Made by a program: the position numbers and the translations under genes
NCBI GenBank assembly: GCA_964637035.1
Contig: CAZWTU010000059.1
Location: forward strand, 1-9,644
DNA: 9,644 bases
Direction of reading: 5' to 3'
Source: CAZMMV01 sp964637035
GTDB lineage: Bacteria > Bacillota > Clostridia > Tissierellales > Tissierellaceae
Shown here: positions 5,625 through 9,644 of the stretch, piece after piece
How positions within the stretch are numbered: position 1 is the stretch's first letter
Layout: each line of letters starts with the position of its first letter
Notes under the pieces: generated by a model
Told to the model about the DNA's origin: nothing
The model's input: only the letters and a program-made list of their open reading frames with translations
Database searches by the model: none

Positions 5625-7013
5625 ATGAAAGATTTATTTTTTAGAGAAAATATATTTGAAATTTTGGACTATGTTGAAGAGGGTATCCACATTATAGATA
5701 AAAATGGAATAATAATTTATTATAATAAATTTGCCCAAACCATAGATGGTGTAGAAAGGGAAAAAGTCTTAGGCAGGCACTTAATAGAGGCATATCCATC
5801 CCTTACAGAAAAAACAAGTACCCTATTAACGGTTATGAAAACAGGGGAAGCCATACATAAAAAGGAGCAAACATTTCTCAATTATAAGGGGGAAAAAATC
5901 ACTACAATAAACACCTCAATTCCAATAAGATCCAAGGGAAAGATTTTAGGAGCCTTAGAAATTTCCAAGGATATAACCACAGTAAAAGAAATGTCGGAAA
6001 AGATAGTAGACCTACAAAGCAAGCTTTATAATAATAAAGATAAAACTTCAAAAAATAGATATAGGGAAGAGGCGCAATTTACATTAATAGATATAATTGG
6101 TGACAATAAGGAAATGGTAAACTTGAAATCCCTTACCCTAAAGGCTGCAAGGACTGATGTATCTGTATTAGTCTCAGGGGATACAGGAACTGGAAAAGAA
6201 CTATTTGTACATTCTATTCATAATGCAAGCGAAAGAAGAAATAATCCCTTTATCACCCAAAATTGTGCTGCCTTACCTGAAAACTTGCTGGAGGGAATAT
6301 TGTTTGGAACAATAAGGGGAGGATTTACAGGGGCAGAGGACAGGCCTGGGCTGTTTGAATTAGCCAATGGTGGCACATTATTTTTAGATGAGATTAATTC
6401 AATGCCTTTAGAATTACAATCAAAGCTACTTAGAGTATTACAGGATGGGACCATAAGAAGAGTTGGAGCAACTAATACAACAAAAGTAGATGTTAGAATA
6501 ATTGCAGCTACAAATATTCCACCTGAAGAAGCAGTGAAAAACAGGCAATTAAGAAGGGACCTTTACTATAGGTTAAATGTAATATCCTTTCAAATACCAA
6601 AGTTAAAGGATAGAAAAGATGATATTCCAATTTTAACAAAATTCTTCATAGACAAATTTAATAAGAAGTTTGGAAAACAAGTAAAAGGAGTCTCACAGGA
6701 AGTGCTAGATATATTTAAAACGTATAAATGGGATGGAAATGTAAGAGAATTAGAACATTTAATTGAGGGCATAATGAGTATAAAGGATATAAAAATAATT
6801 CAAGTAAAAGACCTACCTTATAAAGTGCAACAATGTAAGGATGATAAAACTTATTGCCATGATAGGCCTTTAAATCAGGTATTAGAAGAGACTGAAAAAG
6901 AATTAATAAATTCTGCCTTAAGAAAAACGGACAACAATATAACAAAAACAGCAGAACTACTACAAATACCAAGGCAGACCCTCCAATACAGAATAAAAAA
7001 GCTAGGCATCTGA
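5625..7013 (+). CDS. Sigma-54-dependent transcriptional activator (PAS, AAA+, Fis HTH)
   Basis: A bacterial enhancer-binding protein that uses ATP hydrolysis to open promoters held by sigma-54 RNA polymerase. The 462-residue product has an N-terminal PAS-type sensor (about 9-120), a short linker with helical character (120-150), the AAA+ domain (about 155-385) and a C-terminal Fis-type helix-turn-helix (about 430-462, NITKTAELLQIPRQTLQYRIKKLGI). Visible AAA+ motifs are Walker A GDTGTGKE (185-192), the sigma-54 contact loop as GGFTGA (232-237) instead of the usual GAFTGA, Walker B TLFLDE (251-256), sensor I IIAATN (292-297), the arginine region LRRDLYYRL (309-317) and GNVREL (371-376). The LLEGILFGT stretch before the loop resembles RocR-type activators of amino acid catabolism. 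The ATG at 5625 is chosen because AAGGAGGT lies 6 bases upstream; a GTG at 5574 lies inside the palindrome array. A good sigma-54 promoter precedes the next gene, kdd, so this protein probably controls lysine fermentation. The inducer is not known. Confidence 0.93.
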   Translation: MKDLFFRENIFEILDYVEEGIHIIDKNGIIIYYNKFAQTIDGVEREKVLGRHLIEAYPSLTEKTSTLLTVMKTGEAIHKKEQTFLNYKGEKITTINTSIPIRSKGKILGALEISKDITTVKEMSEKIVDLQSKLYNNKDKTSKNRYREEAQFTLIDIIGDNKEMVNLKSLTLKAARTDVSVLVSGDTGTGKELFVHSIHNASERRNNPFITQNCAALPENLLEGILFGTIRGGFTGAEDRPGLFELANGGTLFLDEINSMPLELQSKLLRVLQDGTIRRVGATNTTKVDVRIIAATNIPPEEAVKNRQLRRDLYYRLNVISFQIPKLKDRKDDIPILTKFFIDKFNKKFGKQVKGVSQEVLDIFKTYKWDGNVRELEHLIEGIMSIKDIKIIQVKDLPYKVQQCKDDKTYCHDRPLNQVLEETEKELINSALRKTDNNITKTAELLQIPRQTLQYRIKKLGI

Positions 7014-7033
7014 TCAAGAGCAAAGCCAAGAAT

Positions 7034-7055
7034 CACCAATATCCATCTATTGGTG
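7034..7055. repeat. Inverted repeat downstream of the activator gene
   Basis: Exact 8-base arms CACCAATA (7034-7041) and TATTGGTG (7048-7055) around a 6-base loop, 20 bases after the stop codon. It could be a weak terminator, because CCCAATTTT follows, but the T-tract is poor. Its right arm abuts the palindrome at 7055-7068, so it may instead be part of the regulatory site. Confidence 0.5.
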
Positions 7056-7068
7056 CCCAATTTTAGGC
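7055..7068. promoter_or_regulatory. Candidate upstream activator site for the kdd promoter
   Basis: GCCCAATTTTAGGC matches the palindromes before the activator gene: 13 of 14 bases against the site at 5597-5610, and 12 of 14 against 5576-5589. Its centre lies about 220 bp upstream of the -24 element at 7281, a normal distance for an enhancer-type site used with DNA looping. A weaker look-alike (7034-7047) lies exactly 21 bp upstream. Confidence 0.55.
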
Positions 7069-7069
7069 G

Positions 7070-7280
7070 TAAAAATATAAAATTAAAAATAAATACCAAT
7101 GATAGTAAAAAAAATCCAATAAAATAAAATCAAAATTATAATTTACAGAGAATATCCTAGAAATATCAAAGTAAATTTTAATCAACTGCTCATGATGAGG
7201 CTTGAATTCATGACATCTTAACGACCAAACACCCAAAACACTAGCAACTCATAACCTATATCTCTAAATCAACCAATCAC
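7070..7280. other. Non-coding spacer between activator site and kdd promoter
   Basis: No gene is seen here. The left part (7070-7150) is almost all A and T. A short palindrome CTCATGATGAG occurs near 7188-7198. From 7224 to 7282 the + strand has a single G (7244), so it is unusually A/C-rich. The stretch would be the loop between an upstream activator site and the promoter. No architectural-protein site can be named with confidence. Confidence 0.6.
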
Positions 7281-7297
7281 TTGGCACAAATATTGCA
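7281..7297 (+). promoter_or_regulatory. Sigma-54 (-24/-12) promoter of kdd
   Basis: TTGGCACAAATATTGCA matches the sigma-54 consensus TTGGCACRNNNNTTGCA: the invariant GG (7283-7284) and GC (7295-7296) are in place and start 12 bases apart. Transcription would begin near 7308, giving a leader of about 43 bases to the kdd start. The neighbouring enhancer-binding protein makes the match much more credible. An overlapping sigma-A-like arrangement (TTGGCA, 18 bases, TATAGT) is also present. Confidence 0.85.
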
Positions 7298-7350
7298 TTA
7301 ACTATATAGTATGATGAATTTTTAACAATATCTTAAGGAGGAATGTGATT

Positions 7351-8388
7351 ATGAAAAAAGGGAATCCATACGGAACTCACAGAGTACTAGAGCCAAAAGG
7401 GGTATTACCACAACCAGCGCTTAAAATTGACAATGATATGGAGATTTATGACAATGAAATACTTATAGACGTACAAACACTTAATGTTGACTCAGCTAGT
7501 TTTACCCAGATAAAGGAACAAGCTAAGGGGGACTTAGAAGAAATCAAAAACATAATGAGAGGGATTGTTGAGGAAAAAGGCAAACATCAAAATCCTGTAA
7601 CAGGTTCAGGAGGAATGTTAATAGGTACAGTTGAAAAGATAGGACCAGCCTTAGAAGGTAAAACTGAACTTAAGGTAGGAGATAAAATAGCTACAATGGT
7701 ATCCCTATCCTTAACACCACTTAGAATTGATGAATTCAAAGAAATTAGATCTGAAGTTGATCAAGTAGACATAAAAGGTAAAGCAATCCTATTTGAATCA
7801 GGAATCTATGCAGTAATACCAACAGATATGCCTGAAAACTTAGCCCTATCAGTACTAGATGTAGCAGGAGCACCTGCTCAAACAGCTAAACTAGTTAAAC
7901 CAGGAGATACAGTAGTAGTAATAGGTGGAACAGGAAAATCAGGAATGCTTTGCTTGTATGAAGCAAAGAAAAGAGCAGGAGTTACAGGAAAAGTTATATG
8001 CATAGGTTCAAGAGATAAAACCATAGCAAGAGTAAAAGAAGCAAATTTAGCAGATGTATATATTAAAGCCAATGCAACAGATGCAGTAGAAATATTGGAA
8101 AAAGTATCACAAGCAACAGATGGAGAAATGGCTGATATAGTTATAAACTCAGTTAATATTCAAAACACAGAAATGTCAAGTATCCTAGCTTGTAAAGACC
8201 AAGGCCTAGTTTATTTCTTTTCCATGGCAACAAACTTTACAAAAGCAGCCCTAGGAGCAGAAGGTGTAGGAAAAGACGTAACTATGATAGTCGGAAACGG
8301 ATATACAAAAGATCACTCGGAAATAGCTTTAGAACTAATGAGAGAATCAGAAGAACTAAGAAGAATATTCACAGATTTATACGCTTAG
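7351..8388 (+). CDS. kdd: L-erythro-3,5-diaminohexanoate dehydrogenase
   Basis: Kdd (EC 1.4.1.11) oxidatively deaminates 3,5-diaminohexanoate to 5-amino-3-oxohexanoate with NAD(P)+, releasing ammonia, in the cytoplasmic lysine fermentation route to acetate and butyrate. The 345-residue product begins MKKGNPYGTHRVLEPKGVLP, which I recognise as the Kdd N-terminus. It has a GroES-like front half (with GSGGMLIGTVEKIGP and LKVGDKIATMVSLSLTPL at 85-124) and a Rossmann domain with the nucleotide-binding turn VVVIGGTGKSG (188-198), so it is a distant relative of the medium-chain dehydrogenases without their zinc-ligand pattern. AAGGAGG (7335-7341) lies 9 bases before the ATG at 7351; a GTG at 7345 would be only 3 bases away. 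The gene lies behind a sigma-54 promoter and before kamA, the first gene of the same pathway, which supports the call strongly. Confidence 0.94.
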   Translation: MKKGNPYGTHRVLEPKGVLPQPALKIDNDMEIYDNEILIDVQTLNVDSASFTQIKEQAKGDLEEIKNIMRGIVEEKGKHQNPVTGSGGMLIGTVEKIGPALEGKTELKVGDKIATMVSLSLTPLRIDEFKEIRSEVDQVDIKGKAILFESGIYAVIPTDMPENLALSVLDVAGAPAQTAKLVKPGDTVVVIGGTGKSGMLCLYEAKKRAGVTGKVICIGSRDKTIARVKEANLADVYIKANATDAVEILEKVSQATDGEMADIVINSVNIQNTEMSSILACKDQGLVYFFSMATNFTKAALGAEGVGKDVTMIVGNGYTKDHSEIALELMRESEELRRIFTDLYA

Positions 8389-8438
8389 AAGCAGTGAATA
8401 GTTAAGGAAAAGAGTTGTTTTGTAGGCAATGATTTTCT

Positions 8439-8499
8439 TGTCATTCAGAGCAAAGCGAAGAATCTGGTGTTTGGATCCTTCATTACATTCTGGATGACA
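8439..8499. repeat. Dispersed imperfect palindrome, copy 2 (module A)
   Basis: This 61-base unit begins TGTCATTCAGAGC and ends CATTCTGGATGACA. Its left arm equals that of the unit at 4575-4647 at 25 of 27 positions; the right arm has drifted more and the centre is 12 bases shorter. Orientation relative to the flanking genes is the same in both copies. Confidence 0.8.
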
Positions 8500-8512
8500 A
8501 CCTTAAGCATGA

Positions 8513-8537
8513 ATGTAGGGGCTAGCTTTGCTGGCCC
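8513..8537. repeat. Small GC-rich hairpin unit, copy 2 (module B)
   Basis: ATGTAG followed by GGGCTAGC-TTT-GCTGGCCC (8519-8537), an 8-bp stem with one G-U pair and the same TTT loop as at 4710-4726. It lies 13 bases after module A. Confidence 0.7.
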
Positions 8538-8554
8538 GGATATTAATTCTACAA

Positions 8555-8580
8555 TGTAGTGGCAGGCGACTCTGTCTGCC
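8555..8580. repeat. Small GC-rich hairpin unit, copy 3 (module B, diverged)
   Basis: TGTAGT followed by GGCAGGCG-ACTC-TGTCTGCC (8561-8580), an 8-bp stem with two G-U pairs. It shares the TGTAG lead-in with the unit just upstream, so the second locus carries a tandem pair. It ends 36 bases before the kamA start. Confidence 0.6.
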
Positions 8581-8616
8581 TTACAGACTGTTAACTAATA
8601 AATGGGAGGGTTATTC

Positions 8617-9644
8617 ATGAGACATTATAGTGAAATTGAATTATGGAAAGACGTAACACAAGACCAATGGGACGACTGGAAATGGCAAGTTCGCAATAGA
8701 ATAACAGATGTAGATCAACTAAGAAAAGTAATTAACTTAACAGAACAAGAAGAAAAAGACATAGGGGCAGTACTTGAAAAGTTTAGGGTAGGTATTACAC
8801 CATACTATGCTTCATTAATGGATCCAGAGGACCCAAAGGACCCAATTAGAATGCAGGCAGTACCTACAATATCTGAAACTCATGTAGGTTCAGCAGATTT
8901 AGAAGACCCACTAGATGAAGACGCAGATTCACCAGTACCAGGACTAACTCATAGGTATCCAGATAGGGTACTATTCCTAATAACTGACCAATGTTCAATG
9001 TATTGTAGACATTGTACTAGAAGAAGATTTGCAGGACAACATGACATGGGAGTACCTAGAGACAGATTAGATGCATGTATAGAATATATTAGAAACACAC
9101 CTCAAGTAAGGGACGTATTACTGTCAGGTGGAGACTGTCTTTTAGTTTCTGATGATGTATTAGAATATATAATTAAAAAATTAAGAGAAATCCCACATGT
9201 TGAAATAATTAGACTTGGAAGTCGTACACCAGTAGTATTGCCACAAAGAATAACAGATGACCTAGTAAATATGTTGAAAAAATATCATCCAATTTGGTTA
9301 AACACTCATTTTAACCATCCAAATGAAATAACGGAAGAATCAACTGCAGCCTGTGAAAGAATGGCAAATGCAGGTATTCCATTAGGCAATCAATCAGTAC
9401 TTCTAAGAGGAATCAACGATTGCACACATATAATGAAGGACCTAGTACAAAAACTAGTTAGAATAAGAGTAAGGCCTTACTATATTTACCAATGCGACCT
9501 TTCACAAGGTATTGAACACTTTAGAACAAAAGTATCTAAGGGTATAGAGATAATAGAAGGATTAAGAGGCCATACATCAGGCTATGCAGTACCTACATTT
9601 GTAGTGGATGCACCTGGTGGGGGAGGAAAAACTCCAGTTATGCC
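8617..9644 (+). CDS. kamA: L-lysine 2,3-aminomutase (3' end outside window)
   Basis: KamA (EC 5.4.3.2) is a radical-SAM, PLP-dependent enzyme that converts L-lysine to L-beta-lysine, the first step of lysine fermentation. The reading frame is open from the ATG at 8617 to the window edge, giving 342 complete codons; the Clostridium subterminale enzyme has about 416, so roughly 75 residues are missing only because the window ends. The iron-sulfur motif CSMYCRHC gives Cys126, Cys130 and Cys133. The PLP lysine is Lys338 in PGGGGK. Asp294 (YQCDLSQG) and Asp331 (VVDAPGG) correspond to the substrate-binding Asp293 and Asp330 of the C. subterminale enzyme, shifted by one. These lysine-specific acids argue for a true lysine 2,3-aminomutase rather than a glutamate 2,3-aminomutase or EpmB. 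GGGAGGG lies 6 bases before the ATG. It follows kdd across a 228-base gap full of hairpin repeats. Confidence 0.97.
   Translation, partial: MRHYSEIELWKDVTQDQWDDWKWQVRNRITDVDQLRKVINLTEQEEKDIGAVLEKFRVGITPYYASLMDPEDPKDPIRMQAVPTISETHVGSADLEDPLDEDADSPVPGLTHRYPDRVLFLITDQCSMYCRHCTRRRFAGQHDMGVPRDRLDACIEYIRNTPQVRDVLLSGGDCLLVSDDVLEYIIKKLREIPHVEIIRLGSRTPVVLPQRITDDLVNMLKKYHPIWLNTHFNHPNEITEESTAACERMANAGIPLGNQSVLLRGINDCTHIMKDLVQKLVRIRVRPYYIYQCDLSQGIEHFRTKVSKGIEIIEGLRGHTSGYAVPTFVVDAPGGGGKTPVM

Noticed and set aside
6715..7099. Overlapping - strand reading frames over the activator gene and its 3' flank
   Set aside because: They are antisense shadows of a well-supported gene, with low-complexity hydrophobic products and no ribosome binding site or recognisable motif.
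7185..7250. A tRNA-like T-arm on the - strand (TTCAAGC loop with a partial stem)
   Set aside because: The T-stem has a mismatch at its loop-closing pair, the anticodon stem does not pair and no D-arm or matching acceptor stem was found, so there is no tRNA gene.
8556..8580. Second sigma-54 promoter (TGGCAGG...) before kamA
   Set aside because: The TGGCA and TGCC parts are too far apart and the bases are accounted for by a repeat hairpin.

Overview
The window is AT-rich, every real gene lies on the + strand, and ribosome binding sites are strong AGGAGG types. It carries spore formation and spore germination genes together with genes of anaerobic lysine fermentation. This points to an endospore-forming, amino-acid-fermenting member of the Clostridia or Tissierellia. 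The lineage is inferred from gene content only.

Layout. (1) 53-763: spoIIR, the forespore signal that triggers pro-sigma-E processing, closed by a long hairpin terminator at 814-875. (2) 1012-3122: the sleB-ypeB germination operon (cortex-lytic enzyme and its partner protein), with a possible forespore (sigma-G-like) promoter at 954-983 and a hairpin at 3140-3178. (3) 3304-4509: a lipoprotein of unknown function behind a good extended -10 promoter flanked by nested inverted repeats. (4) 4510-4748: an intergenic composite repeat. (5) 4749-5552: murI, glutamate racemase. (6) 5625-7013: a PAS / AAA+ / Fis-type sigma-54 activator (bacterial enhancer-binding protein), preceded by two 14-bp palindromes exactly 21 bp apart. 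(7) 7014-7350: a regulatory region with a third copy of that palindrome and a textbook -24/-12 sigma-54 promoter. (8) 7351-8388: kdd, 3,5-diaminohexanoate dehydrogenase. (9) 8389-8616: a second copy of the composite repeat. (10) 8617 to the window edge: kamA, lysine 2,3-aminomutase, cut off near its C-terminus.

How the parts fit. KamA converts L-lysine to beta-lysine (step 1), and Kdd oxidises 3,5-diaminohexanoate after the 5,6-aminomutase step; the remaining pathway genes probably follow to the right. The activator next door, its palindromic sites and the sigma-54 promoter in front of kdd make a coherent model: a substrate-sensing enhancer-binding protein switches on lysine fermentation with RpoN/SigL. 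That model is the most interesting inference here. The individual DNA elements are seen directly, but the connection between them is not proven by sequence alone.

The two composite repeats (a TGTCATTC...GGATGACA imperfect palindrome followed by one or two TGTAG-GGGC-type small hairpins) sit in the same order and orientation just upstream of murI and kamA. They look like dispersed non-coding repeat units.
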